Below, one piece after another: positions 8,351-15,795 of a DNA stretch of 29,321 nt. A program made the position numbers and the translations under genes. The notes under the pieces were generated by a model. It was not told the origin of the DNA, did not search any database, and was given only the letters and a program-made list of their open reading frames with translations. The stretch's first letter is position 1; each line of letters begins with the position of its first letter. The DNA comes from Rickettsiales bacterium. Lineage in GTDB: Bacteria; Pseudomonadota; Alphaproteobacteria; Rickettsiales; UBA998. Where the stretch lies: assembly GCA_019749855.1 (NCBI GenBank), contig JAIEPI010000173.1, positions 1 through 29,321 of the forward strand. Direction: 5' to 3'.

Positions 8351-8384
8351 AAAAAAGGAGTGCTCACAGAGCACTCCTTTTTTT
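8351..8384. terminator. Rho-independent terminator after rpsO, probably bidirectional
   Basis: GGAGTGCTC (8357-8365) pairs perfectly with GAGCACTCC (8369-8377) around an ACA loop. It is flanked by an A run (8351-8356) and a T run (8378-8384), so it can terminate from both sides. It separates rpsO from the convergent gene ending at 8417 and would serve both. Confidence 0.95.
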
Positions 8385-8416
8385 ATGCGTCGTGAAACTC
8401 TAGTATCGGCTTCTAA

Positions 8417-9052
8417 CTACACATCATCACGTTTCCAGAACACATTGATGGTTTTATCGGCCTTCGTGCCGATCTGAATCGTTTGGGTTTTCGTTTCACC
8501 AAACTTGCTCGCACGAAGCGTGTATTTTCCACTAGGCAATTTAGCCATCAGTAGCGGGCCATCGGTCACGGTTTGCAGCACAATGTTGCCTTTTGCATCT
8601 TTGATCTCGATATTCACTTCACTGACAAATGCACCGGCAGACGTCGACATTTGCAGTCTGAAATTATATTGATCCTTCACCGCTTCAAAACGCTCACGCT
8701 CTGCCTTGCCGACACCGCCTGAGATAAAAAACGAATCATCCGCTAAGGCGGCTGATTCTTGTGGCAACGTTGGCTGGGCGGAGGTTGAGAATGCAGGATT
8801 AATCACTGGCGATGCATTCGTTGGCACTGACGATACCGGCCCCTGAGTTCCAAGCGGAGCCTGAGCACCAAGTGGGGTTTGAGCGCTAACCGGTGATAGC
8901 TGTTGCATTTGCTCATCAAGCGTACGCGGTGCTTCGGAGCTGATTGTTTGCGGGGCTCCGTCATTTAGATACGATTGGGCAAGTGCTGGAACGGACACCG
9001 CACTAATGAGTAAGCCGGTCGTTAGTATGAATGGCGTTGAGCGTATAAGCAT
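8417..9052 (-). CDS. Exported protein with C-terminal beta-sandwich (carboxypeptidase-regulatory-like) domain
   Basis: 211 aa. A signal peptide is clear: basic start, hydrophobic 8-20, and cleavage likely after ALA at 23-25 (VPALA-QS). Residues 30-100 are low complexity (Gln, Pro, Ser, Ala) with two near repeats, PLGAQA and PLGTQG. The C-terminal 100 residues look like one beta-sandwich: a helix GKAERERFEAVKDQYN, then strands ending in LPSGKYTLRASKFGETKTQTI, the pattern of carboxypeptidase-regulatory or transthyretin-like domains. No catalytic residues are apparent, so a periplasmic binding or structural role is more likely. GGGAG 8 bases before the ATG at 9052 fixes the start. Converges with rpsO on the shared terminator. 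Confidence 0.75.
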   Translation of the reverse strand: MLIRSTPFILTTGLLISAVSVPALAQSYLNDGAPQTISSEAPRTLDEQMQQLSPVSAQTPLGAQAPLGTQGPVSSVPTNASPVINPAFSTSAQPTLPQESAALADDSFFISGGVGKAERERFEAVKDQYNFRLQMSTSAGAFVSEVNIEIKDAKGNIVLQTVTDGPLLMAKLPSGKYTLRASKFGETKTQTIQIGTKADKTINVFWKRDDV

Positions 9053-9204
9053 ATATCATTCTCCCATAATGTTATAAGCCATATAGTACAAATAACATCA
9101 GCGCAAAAGAGGCAGCGCATTATACAAAGATCAACCCATGCATTCTGATAGATCATTTTTCAATGCGCCTCTCACGAGGACGCCAGACACTTCATTGCAT
9201 CCTG

Positions 9205-9235
9205 TTGACGTTTAGTCTTTTTTCGTTGATACAAT
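9205..9235 (+). promoter_or_regulatory. Candidate promoter for the TetR-family gene
   Basis: TTGACG at 9205-9210 and TACAAT at 9230-9235 are separated by 19 nt; the overlapping GATACA gives 17. This lies 38 bases before the ATG, in the 220-bp gap between divergent genes. The rest of that gap shows nothing I can define beyond the Shine-Dalgarno of the - strand gene. Confidence 0.45.
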
Positions 9236-9272
9236 AGCTGATTCGTTTTCACTACTGCTTTTTGGTTTTACT

Positions 9273-9932
9273 ATGCCTCGCATTTCCCATGCCCGTGTCA
9301 ATATATTGGATGCGGCACACGAACTATTTTGGAATAATAGTTACGAGTCCGTGGGCGTTGAAGCCATTTGCCAACAGGCGGGCGTAAAAAAGGGCAGTTT
9401 TTATCATTTTTTTGCTACAAAAGAAGCCGTGGCCCTCACATTGCTGGACCAAATACATACCAGCTCACGCGAGTTGCTACTAACGCCTGCATTTACGCCT
9501 GACATCCCGGTACGTCAGCGCTTTGATCGTTTTTTGGAAATTCTTGCGCAGCTTACGCTTGAGAATCATCACGCGGTACCTCTGACGCGTTACCCGGGCT
9601 GCCCCATTGGCAATATGATACTGGAGTTAAGCACCAAAAGTGAGGCTTTGCGCGTGAAGTTACTGGCCATTATTGAAACCTATACCGTGACGTTTCAAGA
9701 GGCGATTGAGGAATCACGGCTTGATGGAAGCCTTGCAGCCCAGGCTTCCAGCCGTGAACTGGCAGAAATGTTAGTTGCCACCTGGCAGGGCGGCATACTG
9801 ATGGCGAAAGTGCATAATGAATCAACGATGGGTATCAAGGTCTTTCAGCGCAGTCTTCAGCAAATTTTTACGCCTGTATCACACCCGCCTAAGCCGCAGG
9901 AAGCGCATTGCGACGATAGAGTAGAAACGTAG
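9273..9932 (+). CDS. TetR/AcrR-family transcriptional regulator
   Basis: 219 aa. The N-terminal TetR DNA-binding domain (about 7-55) is plain: ILDAAHELFW, then the helix-turn-helix GVEAICQQAGVKKGSFYHFFATKEA in two segments at about 28-52. The remainder is a helical ligand-binding and dimer domain. It includes a GCPIGNM...ELS segment (near 109-118) of the kind seen in regulators related to YxaF/LmrA or NemR, where a cysteine can be a sensor; this last point is inference. No strong Shine-Dalgarno precedes the ATG. Its 3' end overlaps the convergent trmB by 44 bp. No obvious target operon is beside it except the divergent exported protein. Confidence 0.92.
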   Translation: MPRISHARVNILDAAHELFWNNSYESVGVEAICQQAGVKKGSFYHFFATKEAVALTLLDQIHTSSRELLLTPAFTPDIPVRQRFDRFLEILAQLTLENHHAVPLTRYPGCPIGNMILELSTKSEALRVKLLAIIETYTVTFQEAIEESRLDGSLAAQASSRELAEMLVATWQGGILMAKVHNESTMGIKVFQRSLQQIFTPVSHPPKPQEAHCDDRVET

Positions 9933-10614
9933 GCTGGCGCCCTTGTTGCATGGTTTTTTGCTGATAGCGCGTAGGCACCCAATCGGTTGGCTCTTGCAGA
10001 AAATCCTCTGGCTGGTTGGCCGTCCAGCTGAAACATGGTTCATGCTGCATCACCTCCAGCATCCATGCGACGTAATCCGGATGGTCTGAGACCATTCGCA
10101 ACTCGCCACCCTGCCGGAGCGTGCGCGCCAATTTGACCAGAAGCGCCCGTTGTACTAATCGTCGCTTGTGATGCCTCTGCTTGGGCCAGGGATCAGGAAA
10201 AAGAATAAACACGCGATCCAGCACCGCGTCAGGCAGCCGGTCTAAAAGCAAGCGAGCATCATCCATAAACACAGACACATTGCTAAGAGGCACTGCACGC
10301 ACATCACGCAGAAGCTTGGCGACCCCCTTGTCAAAAGGCTCACAGCCAATAAAGCCGATATCGGGATGCAGCGCTGCCTGCGCCGAGAGATGCTCACCAC
10401 TGCCAAAGCCAATTTCCAGCCACCATTGCTGCGCATTCGGCAACAAAGTGCCAAGGTCAATCGTGGCTTCCTGAGGTGGCAAGGTGAGTTGCACTTTTGG
10501 CAAAACATCGCGGAATAAATCCACCTCCCACTCACGCAGCACGCGGCCATGACGACGGCCAAAACTACGAAGCATCACAGGAGGTTTGCGCGTCAAACTC
10601 TCAGGTTGGTTCAT
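9889..10614 (-). CDS. trmB: tRNA (guanine-N7-)-methyltransferase TrmB
   Basis: 241 aa. It uses SAM to form m7G46 in the tRNA variable loop. The Rossmann SAM site is LEIGFGSGEHL at 66-76, and the family signature FPDPWPKQRHHKRR is at 139-152. The start ATG overlaps the metK stop (ATGA at 10611-10614), so the two are translationally coupled, as is standard in alphaproteobacteria. The 3' end overlaps the opposing TetR gene by 44 bp. The next gene of the usual series, rimP, is not here but 9 kb away in the opposite orientation. Confidence 0.96.
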   Translation of the reverse strand: MNQPESLTRKPPVMLRSFGRRHGRVLREWEVDLFRDVLPKVQLTLPPQEATIDLGTLLPNAQQWWLEIGFGSGEHLSAQAALHPDIGFIGCEPFDKGVAKLLRDVRAVPLSNVSVFMDDARLLLDRLPDAVLDRVFILFPDPWPKQRHHKRRLVQRALLVKLARTLRQGGELRMVSDHPDYVAWMLEVMQHEPCFSWTANQPEDFLQEPTDWVPTRYQQKTMQQGRQPTFLLYRRNALPAA

Positions 10615-11810
10615 GCCACCTTAGCGCCAAAATGAAGGCGTAGCGCATCTACCAGATCCAGCTTTTCCCACGTAAACTCGCCCTTATCCGTAGGCTGACG
10701 ACCAAAATGCCCGTAAGCTGCCGTCGCATAATAAATCGGCCGATTCAGGTTGAGATGCTTACGTATACCACGCGGCGTCAAATCCACCAGCTCAGGCAAC
10801 AGGCGCTCCAGCTCTTCGGCTGGCACAACGCCCGTGCCGTTTGTGGTCACATAAAATGAGATCGGATGTGACACACCAATCGCGTAGGAGAGTTGAATGG
10901 TGCAACGCTGCGCCAGGCCCGCCGCCACCACATTTTTTGCCAGATAACGGGCGGCATAGGCCGCCGACCGATCAACCTTTGTGGGATCTTTCCCCGAAAA
11001 CGCGCCGCCACCGTGCGGTGCTGCACCGCCATACGTATCGACGATGATTTTACGACCCGTGAGACCTGCGTCGCCGTCCGGCCCACCAATCACAAACTTG
11101 CCGGTTGGATTAACGTAGAAGTCTTTTTCCTCTGGCATCCAGCCTTCTGGTAAAACGTCTTTGACCACCTCGCGAACTAAGTCGCGCACATCCTGCTGCG
11201 ACACGGATTCCATATGCTGCGTTGAGACCACCACCGAATGGGCACGCACCGGAATACCGTTTTCATAGACCAGACTGACCTGACTTTTTGCATCCGGTCC
11301 CAACTGTTCAAAGCGGCCATCATGACGGCCTGTGGCCAGACGTTTGAGAATTTCATTGGAATAGACAATCGGCGCAGGCATCAGCTCCGGCGTCTCGTCG
11401 CAGGCGAAACCAAACATGATGCCCTGATCACCGGCGCCCTCGTCTTTGTGGGCACTGGCATCAACACCCTGAGCGATATCCGGTGATTGTGCATGGATGC
11501 GGTTAATGACCTCGAGCTTGCTGTAGTCAAAGCCTTCTTGCTTATAGCCAATACGTTTTACGGTATCACGAACCAGCCCCTCCACTTCATCGCGGATAAT
11601 ATGCTCGCCGCCACGCACTTCACCGGCCACCGTGACGTGATTGGTGGTGGCCAGCGTTTCAACCGCCACTCGCGCCTCAGGATTATCCGCCAGCATGGCA
11701 TCAACGATGCGATCAGAAATCTGATCACACACCTTATCAGGATGCCCCTCTGATACGGATTCACTGGTAAAAATATAATGGCGACGGGCCTGCCCTTGCG
11801 CTTGGATCAC
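10611..11810 (-). CDS. metK: S-adenosylmethionine synthase (GTG start)
   Basis: 399 aa from a GTG at 11810. I chose it because AGAGGAG (11825-11819) lies exactly 8 nt upstream and the protein then begins shortly before the conserved HYIFTSESVSEGHPDKVCDQ. A longer in-frame TTG at 11903 would put coding sequence over the structured leader. MetK joins methionine and ATP to make SAM. Motifs: GHPDK 22-26, GAGDQGIMFG 125-134, and the glycine-rich GGGAFSGKDPTKVDRS around 267-282, for ATP, methionine and metal binding. A SAM-II-like element and promoter lie upstream, so feedback by its own product is likely. trmB follows with a 4-bp overlap. Confidence 0.96.
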   Translation of the reverse strand: MIQAQGQARRHYIFTSESVSEGHPDKVCDQISDRIVDAMLADNPEARVAVETLATTNHVTVAGEVRGGEHIIRDEVEGLVRDTVKRIGYKQEGFDYSKLEVINRIHAQSPDIAQGVDASAHKDEGAGDQGIMFGFACDETPELMPAPIVYSNEILKRLATGRHDGRFEQLGPDAKSQVSLVYENGIPVRAHSVVVSTQHMESVSQQDVRDLVREVVKDVLPEGWMPEEKDFYVNPTGKFVIGGPDGDAGLTGRKIIVDTYGGAAPHGGGAFSGKDPTKVDRSAAYAARYLAKNVVAAGLAQRCTIQLSYAIGVSHPISFYVTTNGTGVVPAEELERLLPELVDLTPRGIRKHLNLNRPIYYATAAYGHFGRQPTDKGEFTWEKLDLVDALRLHFGAKVA

Positions 11811-11818
11811 TGGTAACA

Positions 11819-11862
11819 CTCCTCTGTTTACGCAGAGAGTTGCAGGCTCATTAGAAGCGACG
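11819..11862 (-). promoter_or_regulatory. Expression platform of the metK leader: Shine-Dalgarno sequestor
   Basis: CTCTG (11837-11833) can pair with CAGAG (11826-11822), loop CGTAAA, which masks the Shine-Dalgarno AGAGGAG. The same CTCTGC (11837-11832) can instead pair with GCAGAG (11901-11896), which lies in the aptamer loop. The two states exclude each other: a folded aptamer would free CTCTG to mask the site (off), and an unfolded one would tie it up (on). This predicts translational repression by SAM. It is inference from pairing only. Confidence 0.55.
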
Positions 11863-11912
11863 CTTAGACCTGTTGCCCGAAGGCGTGGCGGCAAGCTCTG
11901 CAAATCCCCACG
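11863..11912 (-). promoter_or_regulatory. SAM-II-like riboswitch aptamer upstream of metK
   Basis: Read on the - strand. P1 is CGTGG (11912-11908) with CCACG (11888-11884). The P1 loop begins with GGATTTG and ends with GCTTGC. From memory of the SAM-II (SAM_alpha) class, the blocks CGUGG-N-GAUUUG and GCUUGC-N-GCCACG are hallmark; both are present here with one change each. A pseudoknot P2 is possible as GCTTG (11896-11892) with CAGGT (11872-11868), or TTGCC (11894-11890) with GGCAA (11877-11873). It is followed by CTAAG (11867-11863), where the class has CUAAA. A CC-UUCG-GG mini-hairpin replaces the usual A-rich linker. Ligand and class are inferred; the placement before metK fits strongly. 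Confidence 0.68.
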
Positions 11913-11925
11913 TTTATCTCTACTT

Positions 11926-11953
11926 TATGTAGGGGATCTTGGCAATTCGTCAA
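11926..11953 (-). promoter_or_regulatory. Candidate metK promoter
   Basis: TTGACG (11953-11948), 16 nt, TACATA (11931-11926). Transcription would start near 11919, a few bases before the first strand of the SAM-II-like aptamer, which is the expected arrangement. It overlaps no gene, lying in the 168-bp space between the XRE gene and metK. Confidence 0.55.
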
Positions 11954-11978
11954 GCAACAAATGCAGTGGTGATGAAAA

Positions 11979-12404
11979 TTACGCAGCCTTTTCGCCGGCC
12001 ATAGTTTTAATCAGTTCGGCAATGCGTTTACGCGTTTTGTTATCGGAAATACGATGGTAAGCGCGCATCAATTCAAGCGTCTCACGGCTGGTAAGGCGTT
12101 CATGTTCGAAATCCTGATCCGCTCCATCATTTAATCCCGGATAAGCGGCACTCATTGCGGCGGCCTCTGATTTTTCCTGCTGTTCATCTTCATAGCCTTC
12201 AAAGTAAAAAGCCACCGGAACATTAAGAATGCGCGCAAAGTCAAACAAGCGGCTGGAGCCCATGCGATTCACGCCGCGCTCATACTTTTGAATTTGCTGG
12301 AACGTCACGCCAATCGCGCGACCAAGCGCCTCCTGACTCATGCCCAGCATAGTGCGGCGCATTCTAAGGCGTTTTCCAACATAAATATCAACTGGATGCG
12401 GCAT
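11979..12404 (-). CDS. XRE/Cro-CI family transcriptional regulator
   Basis: 141 aa. The helix-turn-helix covers about 10-65, with MSQEALGRAIGVTFQQIQKYERG at about 22-44 in the classic Cro/CI pattern. The tail from about 75 is charged, with a helix near 105-135 (SRETLELMRAYHRISDNKTRKRI). Such a regulator lies between lnt and metK in many alphaproteobacteria. Its target is not known to me; metK and itself are candidates. An 11-bp palindrome between its own promoter elements suggests autoregulation. The start ATG at 12404 is supported by the conserved N-terminus rather than by a strong ribosome binding site. Confidence 0.92.
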   Translation of the reverse strand: MPHPVDIYVGKRLRMRRTMLGMSQEALGRAIGVTFQQIQKYERGVNRMGSSRLFDFARILNVPVAFYFEGYEDEQQEKSEAAAMSAAYPGLNDGADQDFEHERLTSRETLELMRAYHRISDNKTRKRIAELIKTMAGEKAA

Positions 12405-12483
12405 GCATTACCCCTAAAAGATAGCTCCGAGTCACAACATGGGCAATGATGCTGCGATTCGGCCTGAAATTAACATTTGCACA

Positions 12484-12513
12484 AGTATAAGCTGTAATTA
12501 AGGCTTAAGTTAA
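12484..12513 (-). promoter_or_regulatory. Candidate promoter and operator for the XRE gene
   Basis: TTAACT (12513-12508), 18 nt, TATACT (12489-12484). Inside the spacer is TTAAGGCTTAA (12498-12508), a two-fold symmetric site where a dimeric XRE protein could bind. The surrounding 12405-12629 gap (225 bp) is strikingly AT-rich compared with the genes and shows several other -10-like stretches but no GC-rich terminator for lnt. Confidence 0.45.
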
Positions 12514-12629
12514 CCGATAGCCATATCATTGTCACGCAAATAATTAAAATAAATGTGCCAATTTGCTACGGCATGTATAATATCGAAATATAAAATAACC
12601 ATATGCTTTAGTTGCATTTATTTTAAATT

Positions 12630-14228
12630 TTACCGATTCCTGCGTAAAATACAAAATAACAATGCTACCAAAAGTAGCCCCAACTCCAGCGCCTCCCCAT
12701 ACAACCCATAGAAAGTTGGCTGAGATGTTGATTCAGGCACCGCAGAATCCAGCACTCCGCGCTTGCCCAGCCCAAGCGATGCCACCTCCCGTCCGTAAGG
12801 ATCAAACACTGCGCTCACACCACTATTCGAGGCACGGATCATCGCCACGCCTTGCTCTACCGCACGCATGCGACTCATCTCCAGATGCTGGTAAGGCCCC
12901 GTGCTCAACCCAAACCAGCCGTCATTGGTGATGTTGAGCAAGCTGGCAGGCCAAGCCCCCGCGGAGAGATGCGGGAAGATAGATTCATAACAAATTAACG
13001 GGAAAAACTGCACCCCCATCACTGTCTCAACCAGCCCTGAGCGCTTTCCTGAAGTGAAATCAATCGCACCTGGCGTTATTTTATCGAGCGGCAGCACGTG
13101 CCTGAGCGGTACAAACTCGCCGAATGGCACCAATTTTCGCTTATCATACTGTGCGACCACACGGCCAGAATCGTCTAATGCGCTAAAACTATTATATATA
13201 TTTAGCAATTTATCGCCTGATTTGGATGTTTCAGGGCGCACCACACCCGTGAGCAGCAAGCCTCCGGCCGGCACTACCTGCGCCAGTTCACTGGCCCAAT
13301 AATCATGGCTGCTAAAATAATAGGGCATCGCCGTTTCCGGCCACACCACATGGGTGATTGTTTCAAAGCCTGCCGACAGGCTCATCTCGATTTGCTGACG
13401 AATCAGCCCCTGACGCTCGGATGGATTTGACTTATGATATTGGTCAGTGGCAGGCTGAACAAGACGCACACGCACATTGGCAATGTTTTTGGGTGGATGA
13501 GCCATGAGGCGCTGTTGCCCCCACATGCCCAATGCCAGCAACAATAGAAAGATTACGCCAGACACAATCGCGTTAATTCGGCGCTGGCCAGAAGCACGGA
13601 TGGGCACCATAAACAAGACGGGCAGACTTGAGACAAGCACTACAATGCCTCCAAGGCCATAAGCACCAAAAATTGAGGCTGCTTGCAGAGTTACCTCTGA
13701 TCCATTGAATGAATAGCCTATCAAGTTCCAAGGGAATCCGGTGAACAGATACCCTCGCAACCACTCCCCCGCCATCCACAGCGCGGCGAACCCCAACACC
13801 CAGTTAAAACGGTCATGATGACGCAATAAGCGAGTCAACCATGCCACCACACCTGTGTATATGGCTAGAATGCCGCTGATGCCAAACACAGCGAATGGAA
13901 TCATCCAGCCAAATTTGGCGGCGTCCACCAATAATGCATAAGCAAACCAATAAAGACCTGACACAAAAAAACCGGCACCAAACCACCAGCCCGCACCAAA
14001 TGCCTCTTTGTCAGTTTTTGAATGAATAATCAGCCAAAGAAGGCTGCTAAAGCTTGAAAAAAGAAGTGGAAATGCAAAAAACGGTGGCAAAGACAATGTT
14101 GCAAAGACACCCAAAATCATGAGCAATGCTTTGCGCCGTGCACCCGTCAGGCTGGATAACCATTCACCATAGCGCACCCCCATGGTTTGCGGCAGGCGAT
14201 TATCGTTGGCAGCATTAGTGATGATCAT
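12630..14228 (-). CDS. lnt: Apolipoprotein N-acyltransferase
   Basis: 532 aa. Lnt adds the third acyl chain to the N-terminal cysteine of outer-membrane lipoproteins at the inner membrane. Residues about 30-240 contain the multi-helix membrane part and 250-500 the nitrilase-like periplasmic domain. The catalytic triad is visible: E298 in VVWPETAMPY, K363 in YDKRKLVPFGEF, C413 in PLICYES. A last helix covers about 514-528. The ATG overlaps the corC stop by 4 bp. The N-terminus has an AANDNRLP motif that recurs in the unknown gene at 24667. A substrate lipoprotein candidate is encoded at 19417. Confidence 0.96.
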   Translation of the reverse strand: MIITNAANDNRLPQTMGVRYGEWLSSLTGARRKALLMILGVFATLSLPPFFAFPLLFSSFSSLLWLIIHSKTDKEAFGAGWWFGAGFFVSGLYWFAYALLVDAAKFGWMIPFAVFGISGILAIYTGVVAWLTRLLRHHDRFNWVLGFAALWMAGEWLRGYLFTGFPWNLIGYSFNGSEVTLQAASIFGAYGLGGIVVLVSSLPVLFMVPIRASGQRRINAIVSGVIFLLLLALGMWGQQRLMAHPPKNIANVRVRLVQPATDQYHKSNPSERQGLIRQQIEMSLSAGFETITHVVWPETAMPYYFSSHDYWASELAQVVPAGGLLLTGVVRPETSKSGDKLLNIYNSFSALDDSGRVVAQYDKRKLVPFGEFVPLRHVLPLDKITPGAIDFTSGKRSGLVETVMGVQFFPLICYESIFPHLSAGAWPASLLNITNDGWFGLSTGPYQHLEMSRMRAVEQGVAMIRASNSGVSAVFDPYGREVASLGLGKRGVLDSAVPESTSQPTFYGLYGEALELGLLLVALLFCILRRNR

Positions 14229-15151
14229 CGTTTAGGCACATCCACCTGTTCCGCTGCGCGGTGGTCTTTCATCAATGTGAGACGAACGCGCCGCACCCGC
14301 CGCGGGTCGGCATCGAGTATGTCAAGACGCGCGACACCCTCCAGCATCACAATTTCACCACGCACCGGCACACGGCCCAGTTTTTCAAATATGAGCCCGC
14401 CCAGCGTATCATACTCTTCTTCTTCATCTTCCGGTCGCAGGGTGACACCCAGCTTGCCTTCAATCTGATCAATACGGATACGCGCATCCGCCTCATACGC
14501 ACGGGCACTGAGCATTTTAAGCTCCTCCTCCGGCTCAGGCAAATCATGCTCGTCCTGAATCTCGCCGATTAATTCCTCAAATAAATCTTCCATCGTCACC
14601 AACCCGTCGGTGCCGCCATACTCATCGACGACGATGGCCATATGCACACCTGAGAGCCGCATCTGCATAAGCAAATCGACGACTTTCATCGTCGGGGAAA
14701 TAAACAGAATATTGCGCAGCAATTCTTCCATAATGAATGGTTTTTCGCCCGCAATCGACGGCAGAACATCCTTCAGATGGATAAATCCGCGCAGGCGATC
14801 GAGGGTCTGATCAAACACGGGTAAGCGTGTGTGGCCGTTAAGTATGAAAAACTTTTTGAGCGCCTCCAGAGAGATATGGCAGTCCACCGCGAGAATGTCT
14901 GCACGGGGCACCATGACATCGCTCACCGTACTATCGCGCACCTCCAACACGTTGCGCAGCATGTCTTTTTCCTCGGCGGTAAAGACATGGCCATCATCCT
15001 CATGCTCCTGAATAATTTCTTCCAGCGCCTCTTTCAGCGTATTGTCGGCACGACTGCTAAAAAACAGTCGCATCCAGCCAAACAGTCCCGTCGGCCGTCC
15101 ATCGGTCTCTGTTTCCGCAGGAAGACGAGATAGCTCTTCGCTCTGATTCAT
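14225..15151 (-). CDS. corC: CorC/HlyC-type CBS-domain protein (TlyC/YbeX)
   Basis: 308 aa. A charged N-terminus without membrane helices is followed by two CBS domains: about 77-140 starting SDVMVPRADI, and about 145-200 with HMAIVVDEYGGTDGLVTMEDL. A C-terminal CorC_HlyC domain follows at about 215-295. The family is linked to Mg/Co efflux or ribosome-associated functions (YbeX); the exact role is unsettled. It lies in the conserved phoH-ybeY-corC-lnt series, 16 bp after ybeY and overlapping lnt by 4 bp. Confidence 0.93.
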   Translation of the reverse strand: MNQSEELSRLPAETETDGRPTGLFGWMRLFFSSRADNTLKEALEEIIQEHEDDGHVFTAEEKDMLRNVLEVRDSTVSDVMVPRADILAVDCHISLEALKKFFILNGHTRLPVFDQTLDRLRGFIHLKDVLPSIAGEKPFIMEELLRNILFISPTMKVVDLLMQMRLSGVHMAIVVDEYGGTDGLVTMEDLFEELIGEIQDEHDLPEPEEELKMLSARAYEADARIRIDQIEGKLGVTLRPEDEEEEYDTLGGLIFEKLGRVPVRGEIVMLEGVARLDILDADPRRVRRVRLTLMKDHRAAEQVDVPKR

Positions 15152-15167
15152 AGGATCGCCACGCCAA

Positions 15168-15716
15168 TCATAGGCGGTTTTGCAGCTGATACGGGTTAGC
15201 GATACCTAGCTCCTGAAGCACGGAAATCTCATTTTGCTCCATGGCCTCGGCTTCCTGTTCATGCTGATGGTCTAATCCCAGCAGATGAAGGGTTCCATGC
15301 ACCAACATGTGCGTGGTGTGATCCTGAAGGGATTTATGTTGCTCGGCAGCCTCACGAATCAATGTCTCAAGACTCAGGATTATATCACCCAGCACACGGG
15401 GAGCACCATGCGTTTGAGGCCCATCGGGGTCGGCCTCAAAAGAGAGAACATTGGTGGGCTTATCCTGCCCGCGGAACCGTGCATTCAGTCGCTGTACTTC
15501 GAGATCATTGGACATCACACACGCCACTTCCAAGGGCGTATTTGCCCATTCGGCATGATACCAAAGCGCCTGATGTTTCTTCAGTACATGGCGGATAATA
15601 CGCTCACAAAATACACTGATATTGGGCAGCAGATCATGCCAGCGACGGTCATGGATCGCGACCGTAATCTCGACGTCATCCGCTAATCTGGCATTGCCTG
15701 TTATCGTTTGTTGCAT
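15168..15716 (-). CDS. ybeY: Endoribonuclease / rRNA maturation factor YbeY
   Basis: 182 aa. YbeY is a zinc-dependent single-strand endonuclease needed for 16S rRNA 3' maturation and ribosome quality control. The zinc motif HGTLHLLGLDH gives ligands H140, H144 and H150, and the preceding strand RVLGDIILS at about 107-115 is typical. It is slightly longer than the 150-170 of many homologues because of an N-terminal extension. No strong Shine-Dalgarno precedes the ATG at 15716. A 79-bp gap to phoH contains a 10-bp palindrome (CGTGATCACG) next to the phoH stop. Confidence 0.95.
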   Translation of the reverse strand: MQQTITGNARLADDVEITVAIHDRRWHDLLPNISVFCERIIRHVLKKHQALWYHAEWANTPLEVACVMSNDLEVQRLNARFRGQDKPTNVLSFEADPDGPQTHGAPRVLGDIILSLETLIREAAEQHKSLQDHTTHMLVHGTLHLLGLDHQHEQEAEAMEQNEISVLQELGIANPYQLQNRL

Positions 15717-15795
15717 ACATCATCAATTCTAAACAAACCAAGCACCATTTGACCGCTTAATCAACAGTCCCAGTCAGATATAGCGTGATCACGTA

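Noticed and set aside
11811..11903. Longer metK frame beginning with TTG at 11903
   Set aside because: It would place 31 extra residues over the riboswitch-like leader, has no ribosome site, and does not match the MetK N-terminus. The GTG at 11810 has an ideal Shine-Dalgarno.
12510..12617. 35-codon frame on the - strand in the AT-rich gap after lnt
   Set aside because: No ribosome site, AT-driven composition, and it overlaps the XRE promoter elements.
15784..15793. Ten-base palindrome CGTGATCACG after phoH
   Set aside because: Short, single copy, with no adjoining promoter elements; could arise by chance.
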